Positions 13,987 through 21,552 of a stretch of 24,143 nt of DNA are shown here, piece after piece. Numbering within the stretch: position 1 is the first letter of the stretch; the number at the start of each line of letters is the position of its first letter. Source of the DNA: Nanosynbacter sp. GTDB taxonomy: Bacteria > Patescibacteriota > Saccharimonadia > Saccharimonadales > Saccharimonadaceae. The DNA lies in assembly GCA_015257705.1 (NCBI GenBank), contig JABZJR010000004.1:1-24143 (forward strand), given 5' to 3'. The translations under genes were made by a program, and so were the position numbers. The notes under the pieces were generated by a model, which was not told the origin of the DNA, searched no databases, and was given only the letters and a program-made list of their open reading frames with translations.

Positions 13987-14078
13987 GTAGTCTAGACAAA
14001 GGCGTCGATAAACCAAAGGACCAGCAGGCACTATTTGCGATTGCTGACGAGATTAAGACGCGTAAAACAAATCAATAA
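13971..14078 (+). other. Downstream half of the frameshifted gene, or overlapping small ORF
   Basis: A 35-codon ORF lies in the -1 frame relative to the gene at 13747 and starts inside its last codons. Its length alone would not justify a gene. Its location and lysine/aspartate-rich helical content suggest that it is the original C-terminus of that gene. Confidence 0.4.
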
Positions 14079-14085
14079 AAGCCAT

Positions 14086-14099
14086 TATAATGATAAATA
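14086..14099 (+). promoter_or_regulatory. Promoter giving a probable leaderless mRNA for paralog copy 2
   Basis: TATAAT at 14086-14091 ends 7 nt before the ATG at 14099, the same spacing as in front of its paralog at 12734. The in-frame ATG at 14090 overlaps this box and so should not be the start. Confidence 0.65.
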
Positions 14100-14392
14100 T
14101 GAATAGTAGCAGCAACCAATACCCTCAAATGACCTACAAACAAGCAGTCAAGCACTGCAAGTACTGGGCGGATCAAATTAGACATGATGGGCTTGACCTA
14201 TTGACCACTGATTATGGTGCGGCTATTGGAGTTTCCGACCAGTTAGCTTATCCTTTGGAGATGCAGACTTGGATTAATTCACAAGAATATCCTCTCCTGT
14301 ATAAAGTTTGCGTATACGCCGTTACTGTTGATAATGACCACACCGACAGGGCCTCATGGGGAAAGCTACTCGAGCTAATTGATAAATTATAA
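14099..14392 (+). CDS. Small hypothetical protein, QYPQMTY family copy 2
   Basis: This 97-aa protein is a close paralog of the product at 12734, of identical length when started at ATG 14099 (begins MNSSSNQYPQMTYKQAV). The function is unknown. Differences concentrate in residues 60-80, while the N-terminal 50 residues and the DHTDRASW and KLLELIDKL tail are nearly unchanged, so this middle segment may be the variable, partner-specific part. Confidence 0.72.
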   Translation: MNSSSNQYPQMTYKQAVKHCKYWADQIRHDGLDLLTTDYGAAIGVSDQLAYPLEMQTWINSQEYPLLYKVCVYAVTVDNDHTDRASWGKLLELIDKL

Positions 14393-14464
14393 GTCCGGAA
14401 AATAATATTTTTCTTACGTGGACATTTTTATAGAATTGGTCGCAAGACGCCAGGCTGAATGCCA

Positions 14465-14500
14465 TTGACTTTTGATAATTTATGTGCTATTATATGGGTA
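14465..14500 (+). promoter_or_regulatory. Sigma70-type promoter, probable leaderless mRNA
   Basis: TTGACT (14465-14470), a 17-nt spacer and extended -10 TGCTATTAT (-10 at 14488-14493) end 6 nt before the ATG at 14500. This is the best-matched promoter in the island. Confidence 0.75.
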
Positions 14501-14787
14501 TGTTTGAATTTACAAAATCTATTCTGACACTATGGAATAGCGAAAAAAACCAACGATTGAAATTACAGTACGCCTACATCATGTTGGCCATAATTGGGCT
14601 GGCTGTAGCGGGATTATTGACATTATTTAACGCTTCATCAGCGCACTTGGCGGCATCAGCTTCAGGAATATTGTTCGTTACATTCTTAGTCAATAGCATA
14701 GCGTGGGGAATAGTAGAGGCATTTGTCACGCCAAAACTGCCAAAAGAAGCCGGCACGCCAGCCAAAAAATCCACTCGTAAAAAATAA
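14500..14787 (+). CDS. Small two-span membrane protein
   Basis: This 95-aa protein begins MFEFTKSILTLW. It has two hydrophobic segments, about residues 26-44 (IMLAIIGLAVAGLLTLF) and 50-73 (HLAASASGILFVTFLVNSIAW), then a basic lysine-rich tail ending KKSTRKK, so the C-terminus is probably cytoplasmic. No family was recognised. An in-frame ATG at 14482 lies upstream of the -10 box, so 14500 is preferred. It has a well-formed promoter of its own. Confidence 0.65.
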   Translation: MFEFTKSILTLWNSEKNQRLKLQYAYIMLAIIGLAVAGLLTLFNASSAHLAASASGILFVTFLVNSIAWGIVEAFVTPKLPKEAGTPAKKSTRKK

Positions 14788-14792
14788 CTCAG

Positions 14793-14828
14793 TTGATTAA
14801 ATACGGCTTAATATGCTAAAATTAAGCC
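14793..14828 (+). promoter_or_regulatory. Promoter of tRNA-Thr(GGT) with a dyad over the -10 box
   Basis: TTGATT (14793-14798), an 18-nt spacer and extended -10 TGCTAAAAT (-10 at 14817-14822) lie 12 nt before the tRNA. An 8-bp inverted repeat, GGCTTAAT (14805-14812) and ATTAAGCC (14821-14828), flanks the -10 element. Confidence 0.65.
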
Positions 14829-14834
14829 TGTTAC

Positions 14835-14910
14835 GCCGCGATAGCTCAGTTGGTAGAGCGCATCCATGGTAAGGATGAGGTCTCGGGTTCAAGCCCCGAT
14901 CGTGGCTCCA
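14835..14910 (+). tRNA. tRNA-Thr(GGT)
   Basis: The cloverleaf is complete: acceptor GCCGCGA/TCGTGGC with one G-U pair, D arm GCTC/GAGC, anticodon stem CATCC/GGATG around ATGGTAA (anticodon GGT, reads ACC and ACU), T arm TCGGG-TTCAAGC-CCCGA, and encoded CCA at 14908-14910. It complements the TGT isoacceptor at 11081. Confidence 0.97.
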
Positions 14911-14921
14911 CATGAAACACG

Positions 14922-14949
14922 GATTCGCAGAGATGCGGATCTTTTTTTT
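14922..14949 (+). terminator. Terminator of tRNA-Thr(GGT)
   Basis: GATTCGCA (14922-14929) pairs with TGCGGATC (14934-14941), one G-U, around a GAGA tetraloop, followed by eight Ts. The stop codon of the convergent gene lies in the T-tract end. Confidence 0.85.
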
Positions 14950-15913
14950 ATTTCGCCTTCATTAAGTTTATAAATTTAACTGTTTTTCCTTTTTCCCAAT
15001 CCATAATAAAGACATATTTGCCATTATGCTTAAAGTGATCGTTATTTTTACACCCAGCACACTCATTCTTAATAATCTTTGGAGATTCGCCCCATAATTT
15101 GATCATAGGGGGAATTTCTTTTTCTATCACTTCATGGCGACAACTCATCGGTATCACGTTTTTAATTCCGTCCATCTGGAAAATGTTCCAAGAAATAATT
15201 TCCGCAACCCGTAATAACATTTCCATTTTTTCTTTTGATATTTTCCTGTCAAGATTTATCTTATCGTTAGGGAATTTATCATTCCAGTAGTCGATGAAAG
15301 TGTATAAAAGATTCTCTCTGGCTAGAAGAAGATTATCACCTTGCCATTCATATCCGTAAGAGCATTGAAAAGCAACAACCGCCCATTCCAACCACTCTTC
15401 CTTATCATTACAATACGAACCGACAACCTGAAGTTTACGGTCTAAAAATCCCACTCTGTCAGACAGTTTCAATACTTTTTTCCCGCTGGCGGCATTGTAT
15501 CGACCGACTATAAACGGCGCCTCACCACAGGTTATCTCCAGACGAAGTTCTTTGACGTAATCCTTCCAATTACTCTCGTCTGCAGGCCAGTTTCCTGAAC
15601 TCCAGTCTATCTGTCTATTCATCTGGCTGACAATATTCTTTGGCGTAAAAACCTCAGCCTTATCCTTTGTGCGGCTTTTTTGCTCTTCCTTTGATTTGGC
15701 AATCCTGGGCTGTATCAAATATGTATTTGACCCCGTGATGTCTAAAATCGATATTTCTTGCTTTGGATTATGACCGACGTAAGAGTCGGTAGCCCACAAG
15801 ATATTATGCGATTTTCGCTTCGTCGTCCGCGTCCTGTCCAGTAAAAGAACATCCAACAAGTCGCCGTGGCGGCGAATGGTGTTTTCAAGAATGTCAACTT
15901 GCTTCAACTGCAT
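14948..15913 (-). CDS. Restriction-modification partner protein, methyltransferase-subunit-like
   Basis: The 321-aa product follows the big restriction protein by 7 nt, so it is surely co-transcribed. From memory it resembles proteins annotated as restriction endonuclease subunit M. Suggestive parts are AEVFTPKNIVSQMN at residues 86-99 (like methyltransferase motif X), EITCGEAPF at 126-134 (possibly a modified AdoMet motif I), and YGYEWQGDNLLLAREN. There is no NPPY motif, so an independent adenine methyltransferase activity is uncertain. The tail has C258, C285, C288, H293 and H296, a possible zinc site. A helper for recognition or modification is the most cautious reading. Confidence 0.75.
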   Translation of the reverse strand: MQLKQVDILENTIRRHGDLLDVLLLDRTRTTKRKSHNILWATDSYVGHNPKQEISILDITGSNTYLIQPRIAKSKEEQKSRTKDKAEVFTPKNIVSQMNRQIDWSSGNWPADESNWKDYVKELRLEITCGEAPFIVGRYNAASGKKVLKLSDRVGFLDRKLQVVGSYCNDKEEWLEWAVVAFQCSYGYEWQGDNLLLARENLLYTFIDYWNDKFPNDKINLDRKISKEKMEMLLRVAEIISWNIFQMDGIKNVIPMSCRHEVIEKEIPPMIKLWGESPKIIKNECAGCKNNDHFKHNGKYVFIMDWEKGKTVKFINLMKAK

Positions 15914-15920
15914 TATTGCT

Positions 15921-18900
15921 CTACTGGCGCGAAATATTTATAATATTTGATTCACTGCAGGGTTGAATGTTATTAAAAACAAAATCTTGAATATCCTGGG
16001 GAATATCATACTTTTTCATCAGACATCTGTCTATTTCGTCAATTGATAAACACCACCATTTTTCAGAAAAGTCCTGAACTGGCACAGCACCCCATGATGT
16101 AGTTGAATGTTGACTATGCTTATTTAGATATAAAAGTGCTCTAACAAATTTTGTATTTATATACTTTGCAAGATTCCAGGCAGACGCCTCATCGTCATAC
16201 CCTCCTTGTTCTTGAAAAGTTTCAGTACAGGCTTCATTCGGTCCAGCTACGATAACATTAGCATAGGCACCACCTAAAAATGGCGAACTCGCAGACCAAT
16301 TTCCCCATGCATAAGGTACGAATACCTTATATTTTGACAATTGATTATCTAAACTAGGAAACGGATAATCATGCGGTACATAAAATACCTTCCCCTTGGA
16401 TGAATATAATCTTATATCTGTTTTGCTCATTCTTTTATCATGTATATCAGGCAATCCATATTTTGAAGAATCCCTGATAACGTCGGTGCGCAAGCCATAC
16501 GGCTTGAGCACCGACGTTATCGTTTGCATTGACAAAAACCCAGAAAATGATTGAATTTTTTCAGCCAGGTCTATAATTTCTTGAGGTTTTTTAATATCCA
16601 ATTTACTTATAGGAAGAAGTCTTTTTATCGGATTTTCTCCATTTTCAAATACCAACTGTCTTCCATCTAGACCATTGTTGTATCCTTTTTTCCATAATAT
16701 TATGTTTGTCCACTTTGCCCCAGAAACACCAGGAAACGCATCTTCTATATTATCTATTTTTACTATCTGCCTATCTCTTTTTACGCTTTCTTTATTCATC
16801 TTTCGCAGATTATTAGCATCCTTAGGCTCCTGCCATCCAACAGGGAAGATCATGCAAGATACATCAGCAATCTTTATGGATGCTGTCCAGAAATCTGGAT
16901 AAATCTGCTGACGATTCTCTCCCTGATACGGCGGATTTCCAACTACTGCTGTAAATTTCATGTTTAACGTCTCTCCCTTTTTAAACGCGTCAGTTAAATC
17001 TAATTGCTTAAGATTGCTATCATCAATACCCGAAAATGTCCCGTAAATGTACTTGCGTGCGATATTGTAGATAATATTCGTTGGCGCAAATCCATAAAGT
17101 TGCTTCTCAAGGATGTGTTTTACTCTTTCCGATTTGTCTGGTATTTTACTCTCAAGTCCTCTATTTAACCTCTTTGCTATTTCCGTAAGATACAATCCAC
17201 TCTTTACATATAAATCCGCAAATGTCGTATTTGGATCTTCAAATATGCCAGGATTATTTTCTTCCAACAAATCAAGCATTTTATTTACAACTCCCCTTGG
17301 CGTAAAAATCTGATTTGTTTTTAACGGGCGAATGTAAGAGAAAATATCTTCTTTGGCGCCAGGGGAGAGGTAATCTGCAATTTCCTGTCGTTTCTCCTCA
17401 AACTCTCGAATGGCAGCGTTAAATGTGTAGCGATCAAAAAATCCTTCAAATGTTTCGCCAGTTTCTGGATTTGTCCATGGGCCGCGAATTTTACGGAAAT
17501 CGTCTTTTGTAAATGGTTCGCTGTCTTTTTCTGTAAATAGTTCCTCAAAATCCTTGTCAGAAACGGTATCCTCGATGTTATCCAATGTGATTTCATCTAC
17601 GTCTTTACTGGCAGCCATAATGAATGAAGGAATAGCGCGAGTAAATGTACGTAATTTCCTCCTAATTTGGTCCATTTCAGACTTTTCTTCTTTTTCGTAA
17701 TTATCTTCTTCTTCACGAATGACGGTATCGTTAGGGAGATCTTTCTCAATGATATTCGCCAGGCTATCCGCTAACTTATCCTGAGCTATTCTGTCTGCTA
17801 TATCGCCAGACACAAACTCTTCTGCCGCTTCTTTGACCTTTTCACGGAGCCCACTTTTAATATTGTCAAGCTCTGCCTTTGAAGGGGAATAGGAATCTTT
17901 ATATTTCCCAAGGAGCTCAGATATTTCAGGCATGCAGTCAGCGGTAATTTTTTCAACGATCTCATCTGCCTCCATATCCGAATCAACCGCAGACAACACG
18001 ATATCCTGCATTCTTGAAGTATAAACCTTATTACCGAGTAGTTTATCCTTATTTACAGATATTCTGTGATCTCGATTCTTTTTACGATCTGGGTCGTGTT
18101 GAACCTCTTCGCTTTTAGTCTGCTTATCAGTGTCGCTAGTTGAAGGAGCCTTATTTAATGCTGCAATCACCTCAGAAGGGATATTAAAGACATTGTTAAT
18201 GTTTACAAATAACAAATTAGTAACAAAACCACGGTTCACAACCTCCTTTGCGACGATAGCTTTAGGGAAAGTCAAAACTTGCTCTGCATCCAATTCGATC
18301 ATCTTACCAGATTCATCTTCCGCCAAGACAGGGAAGTAGTTCAGCAATTCTGCCACGTTTTGCTCTCTGATTTTTTCTGTAGCTTCACCTCTCGCTACGT
18401 CCGCCAATAGGCTGTTGGCGAACTTGTCATAAACTTTAAGCACGCGATTCGGCGAAAAATCAAAGACGTAAGCCGACTTTTTACGACAGAGGTTGCCGTT
18501 ATTATCTATAAATTCATACGGGTTCTGAGAACGGAATATTGCCTGCATGTACAACGACTCAGATTTAATATCAGACAGCATAAGCACGGCAGACCACTCT
18601 TTAATAGTAACTCCAGTTGTCAGTTGCCCCACAGATAAGGTTATGGTGCGGTCATTCTCCTTGATAGCCTTTTTAACCCTACTCAGAGCTTTCTCGTTAG
18701 CTGCAGTATCCTTCATTTCATCTTCAGATGAATTATTGTCAGACTGAGAAGACCTTCCATTGCCCGCGGCAAGCACTATTTTATATTCACTAAATACTGG
18801 GTGATGGCGCAACATTTTCTCCATAGCCTTTGCTGAAGCGACACGGTTTCCTACCAGCCAAAACGTGTGTTTTAATTGATCTCTTAATTCAGGAGTTGAG

Positions 18901-20189
18901 AATGGATATTTTTCATTTGAAGTTAATTGATTTAAGAACGTTGAAATATCATTCTCATGAATAAACTTACCGCTTGTGTCTGTTGCAAACATTTCATTCA
19001 ACTCAAAAGCATAATCGATATTTTCATCGTCCATCTCCATGCCTTTTTCAAGCCGATCAGAGATAATGTCGGACATCTTGTAGGTAAATAATCTCATATC
19101 TGGCAAATTAACATGATCACCAGAATCGTCCAAGTTCTTCAGTTCTTCTTGCTTAGCTTTTTGCTCATCAATATAAGTCCAGTTGAATATCTGATTGTCC
19201 TTAAAATGCCCATCCGCTATTGCCTTAAAAGGTGTTCCAGATAAATGCAGCGTAAACCTGCGCTTAATTTTTCCAAAAGCTTCATTAGTTCTGTCTGTAT
19301 CAACACCTTCATGAGCCTCATCTATAATTAACAAATCCCACTTAAGATCCGCCACCCATTTTAATTTGTTATGTGGTCCACCAAAAACTTTACCGCCCTT
19401 CAAGTCCTGCAGACTTAAGAAAGTTATCTGTTTATCCTCACTTGATGAATTGGCTTTATTGAGAAAATCATCCCTAGACAAAGTTTCACGCTCTTTCAAT
19501 GAATCCGCGGTCGAAATAAAATAATATCCATCAATGAATTTATCGAAATCATCAAACCACGAATTAGCGATTGCTGGGCGATTAGTAACTATCAAAACAT
19601 TCTTAGCGTTAAACTTTTTTGCAAAATCGTAAGAAGAGAGAGTTTTACCAAAACGCGGCTTTGCATTCCATAAGAATTCCGCTTCCTTATTTGGCGAAGA
19701 AAAATCTGTGGTCTGATGAGATTCTGCATAAGCAAGGGTTTGAGAAACGGCACGTTCTTGCTCCTTTCTCAATTTATACGGACTTTTCTCGGAAGATCGA
19801 CTGAATAAATTGCCATTAGCGTAATCATCAAACAATTCTTTAGATTTTTCTGGCGTACCATTGAAGTAAAACCATTCCTCGCCCAATCCGCCATCGTCCT
19901 GCTTTTTACTCTTCTCAATTCCATTTTTTACGTAATATTTATGAAGATCTTTGTCCTTGAAGAATTCGTGAGTTGCGTTAGAAAAAGAGCTAGCGCTCCA
20001 TAATTTCTCATATCGCAATTTTACAGCTGCAGTCTTAGTCTGTTCTAATATTCGTGAATCAACGTCTTTACGTTCTGTGTATCCGACTTTTTGCCAACCT
20101 TTATTTGCTGGAATATCTGGCAGAATATAAGAGTATATTTGAGGATAAATCCTCTTTGTGGTTTTTATTATTTTCTTATCATCATTCAT
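15921..20189 (-). CDS. Single-chain restriction-modification enzyme: GIY-YIG-like nuclease, SF2 helicase, N6-adenine methyltransferase
   Basis: The 1422-aa product combines four functions. Residues 18-110 look like a GIY-YIG nuclease of the T5orf172 type (IYSYI at 18-22, KVGYT at 34-38, R46, THEFF and LHKYY at 73-85, EEWFYF at 104-109). An SF2 helicase follows: PRFGKT 178-183, DEAH 290-293, SGTP 317-320, TTGVTIKEW 524-532, QAIFRSQNP 549-557. A charged, helical linker spans about 680-900. The methyltransferase has QIFTP 960-964, a motif I variant with KSG at 996-998, and NPPY 1085-1088. The last 300 residues probably recognise the target. The order matches Type ISP enzymes, which translocate on DNA, but those carry an Mrr-type nuclease. 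It is AT-rich, with SD GGAGG and its own promoter. Confidence 0.85.
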   Translation of the reverse strand: MNDDKKIIKTTKRIYPQIYSYILPDIPANKGWQKVGYTERKDVDSRILEQTKTAAVKLRYEKLWSASSFSNATHEFFKDKDLHKYYVKNGIEKSKKQDDGGLGEEWFYFNGTPEKSKELFDDYANGNLFSRSSEKSPYKLRKEQERAVSQTLAYAESHQTTDFSSPNKEAEFLWNAKPRFGKTLSSYDFAKKFNAKNVLIVTNRPAIANSWFDDFDKFIDGYYFISTADSLKERETLSRDDFLNKANSSSEDKQITFLSLQDLKGGKVFGGPHNKLKWVADLKWDLLIIDEAHEGVDTDRTNEAFGKIKRRFTLHLSGTPFKAIADGHFKDNQIFNWTYIDEQKAKQEELKNLDDSGDHVNLPDMRLFTYKMSDIISDRLEKGMEMDDENIDYAFELNEMFATDTSGKFIHENDISTFLNQLTSNEKYPFSTPELRDQLKHTFWLVGNRVASAKAMEKMLRHHPVFSEYKIVLAAGNGRSSQSDNNSSEDEMKDTAANEKALSRVKKAIKENDRTITLSVGQLTTGVTIKEWSAVLMLSDIKSESLYMQAIFRSQNPYEFIDNNGNLCRKKSAYVFDFSPNRVLKVYDKFANSLLADVARGEATEKIREQNVAELLNYFPVLAEDESGKMIELDAEQVLTFPKAIVAKEVVNRGFVTNLLFVNINNVFNIPSEVIAALNKAPSTSDTDKQTKSEEVQHDPDRKKNRDHRISVNKDKLLGNKVYTSRMQDIVLSAVDSDMEADEIVEKITADCMPEISELLGKYKDSYSPSKAELDNIKSGLREKVKEAAEEFVSGDIADRIAQDKLADSLANIIEKDLPNDTVIREEEDNYEKEEKSEMDQIRRKLRTFTRAIPSFIMAASKDVDEITLDNIEDTVSDKDFEELFTEKDSEPFTKDDFRKIRGPWTNPETGETFEGFFDRYTFNAAIREFEEKRQEIADYLSPGAKEDIFSYIRPLKTNQIFTPRGVVNKMLDLLEENNPGIFEDPNTTFADLYVKSGLYLTEIAKRLNRGLESKIPDKSERVKHILEKQLYGFAPTNIIYNIARKYIYGTFSGIDDSNLKQLDLTDAFKKGETLNMKFTAVVGNPPYQGENRQQIYPDFWTASIKIADVSCMIFPVGWQEPKDANNLRKMNKESVKRDRQIVKIDNIEDAFPGVSGAKWTNIILWKKGYNNGLDGRQLVFENGENPIKRLLPISKLDIKKPQEIIDLAEKIQSFSGFLSMQTITSVLKPYGLRTDVIRDSSKYGLPDIHDKRMSKTDIRLYSSKGKVFYVPHDYPFPSLDNQLSKYKVFVPYAWGNWSASSPFLGGAYANVIVAGPNEACTETFQEQGGYDDEASAWNLAKYINTKFVRALLYLNKHSQHSTTSWGAVPVQDFSEKWWCLSIDEIDRCLMKKYDIPQDIQDFVFNNIQPCSESNIINISRQ

Positions 20190-20204
20190 AAATATCCTCC
20201 GCAG

Positions 20205-20215
20205 TCACTAAGTGA
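20205..20215 (-). promoter_or_regulatory. Palindrome in the restriction gene leader
   Basis: TCACTAAGTGA is an 11-bp perfect palindrome with a central base, between the minus-strand -10 box (20236-20231) and the SD (20200-20196). It could be an operator for a controller protein or a short mRNA hairpin. No controller gene is seen nearby. Confidence 0.3.
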
Positions 20216-20230
20216 GTAACCTTTCTGATA

Positions 20231-20236
20231 ATTATA
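20231..20236 (-). promoter_or_regulatory. -10 box of the restriction-modification operon
   Basis: TATAAT on the minus strand lies 41 nt before the ATG at 20189, giving a leader of about 35 nt with a GGAGG SD. The divergent gene's -10 box is 33 bp away, so the two promoters share control DNA. Confidence 0.55.
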
Positions 20237-20266
20237 CTATAAAACGACCACCAAAAGTTTGGCTAA

Positions 20267-20275
20267 TGATATAAT
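20267..20275 (+). promoter_or_regulatory. Extended -10 promoter of the ADP-ribosylglycohydrolase gene
   Basis: TGATATAAT at 20267-20275 precedes the ATG at 20302 by 26 nt. Unlike most genes in the window, this one has a leader and a strong SD, AGGAGG (20288-20293). Confidence 0.6.
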
Positions 20276-20301
20276 CTTAACAAGATTAGGAGGGTGTTGT
20301 G

Positions 20302-21423
20302 ATGAAACAATCGATAGAGCAGAGAATTGATAAAGTGCGCGGATCAATGTTGGGCGGGGCAATTGGCGATGCGCTCGGCTATCAAATAGAGTTTGAGCGC
20401 GACATAGTGCCGAGATCAACGACTCGATTTACGGATGGAATTGGTATGATTTCGGACGATACGCAGATGACGCTATTTACAGCTTGCGGACTTTTATGGC
20501 GATCTACACGGCTTCAAACGCGTGGCATAGCTCCACTTCCGTCAGAGGCGATATATTTGGCGTATTTGGATTGGCTTGACACGCAACAAAAAGCTGGACA
20601 GGTCGAGCACATGCCAGTAGCTTGGATAAAAAATATTCCGGAGTTAAACGCCGTGCGAAGTCCAGGAATGACGTGCCTTGATTCACTTTCCTCGGGAGAA
20701 AGAGGAACATTAGAAGGTGGTCTCAACGGCAGTAAAGGCTGCGGTGGAGTTATGCGAATTGCGCCAATTGCCTTGTATTGCAAAGAATACGTTGTCGGTG
20801 AAATTTCCGCCAAATCTTGCGCGCTGACTCACGGGCATCCTCTGGCAATTCTTTCCGCATACACGCTGGGATATATAATTTATTACGCACTGGACGGAAA
20901 ATCGATAGAAGAAGCCGTGCAAATCGCAATCCAGAAAATGAACGACTGGACTACCGAGAAAGTTTATGGAGATCAAGATCCTTTTGAGATTGGTTGTGAT
21001 AGCGAAAAAGCCGAGCTGACCAAACTGTTTAATAACGCCGTTCGCTTAGCCAAATCTGACGTTGAAGATCAAGAAGCTCTTTATCAACTCGGGGAAGGTT
21101 GGGTCGCCGAAGAGTCGGTTGCGATTGCTATTTATTGCTCGGTCAAGTACCAAGACGATTTTGAGGAGGCGATCATTGCGGCGGCAAATCACGACGGGGA
21201 TTCAGATTCAACAGCGGCAATAACTGGAAATATTGTTGGAGCGAGGGTCGGATATAAAAACATACCGGATTATTACAAAGATAATATTGAACTCAAGGAC
21301 GTAATATTGGGGCTTGCGGATGATATGGCAAAAAATATGCCGCTCAAAAAGATTGACGACAAACACCTTGAACCGACGGATGAATGGCTGGATAAATATT
21401 TATACTTGGAAAAGAAAGATTAG
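20302..21423 (+). CDS. ADP-ribosylglycohydrolase family protein
   Basis: The 373-aa product matches the DraG/ARH family that removes ADP-ribose from proteins, nucleic acids or small molecules using two Mg ions. Metal-binding motifs are GAIGDALG at residues 19-26, SDDTQMTLFTA at 51-61 and HDGDSDSTAAITGN at 297-310; KGCGGVMR at 145-152 is also typical. The start is the ATG at 20302, 8 nt after AGGAGG; a GTG one codon upstream is possible. It is divergent from the restriction operon. A role in reversing ADP-ribosylation by a toxin or defence enzyme is a possibility, not shown. Confidence 0.92.
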   Translation: MKQSIEQRIDKVRGSMLGGAIGDALGYQIEFERDIVPRSTTRFTDGIGMISDDTQMTLFTACGLLWRSTRLQTRGIAPLPSEAIYLAYLDWLDTQQKAGQVEHMPVAWIKNIPELNAVRSPGMTCLDSLSSGERGTLEGGLNGSKGCGGVMRIAPIALYCKEYVVGEISAKSCALTHGHPLAILSAYTLGYIIYYALDGKSIEEAVQIAIQKMNDWTTEKVYGDQDPFEIGCDSEKAELTKLFNNAVRLAKSDVEDQEALYQLGEGWVAEESVAIAIYCSVKYQDDFEEAIIAAANHDGDSDSTAAITGNIVGARVGYKNIPDYYKDNIELKDVILGLADDMAKNMPLKKIDDKHLEPTDEWLDKYLYLEKKD

Positions 21424-21506
21424 GGTCCGACGCGCCTTATCAATCGGCGAAGTAAGCATAAAAATTAGTAAAATCTGATATGGTACTAGCATTTTCACTT
21501 CACCCA

Positions 21507-21515
21507 TGCTATAAT
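21507..21515 (+). promoter_or_regulatory. Extended -10 promoter of rpmG
   Basis: TGCTATAAT at 21507-21515 lies 37 nt before the rpmG ATG, so this gene has a leader of about 30 nt. Confidence 0.65.
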
Positions 21516-21552
21516 TAGCCAAGACGTTTTATAAAATCTAACGAGTAAAGAG

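Noticed and set aside
14090..14098. ATG at 14090 as start of paralog copy 2
   Set aside because: It overlaps the TATAAT box; the paralog at 12734 aligns from the ATG at 14099 with the same -10 spacing.
14393..14440. Terminator after paralog copy 2
   Set aside because: GTCC/GGAC and AAAA/TTTT arms are short and imperfect; not strong enough to call.
15921..20189. Part of a BREX or DISARM system
   Set aside because: None of the marker genes of these systems is adjacent; only the two-gene restriction unit is present.
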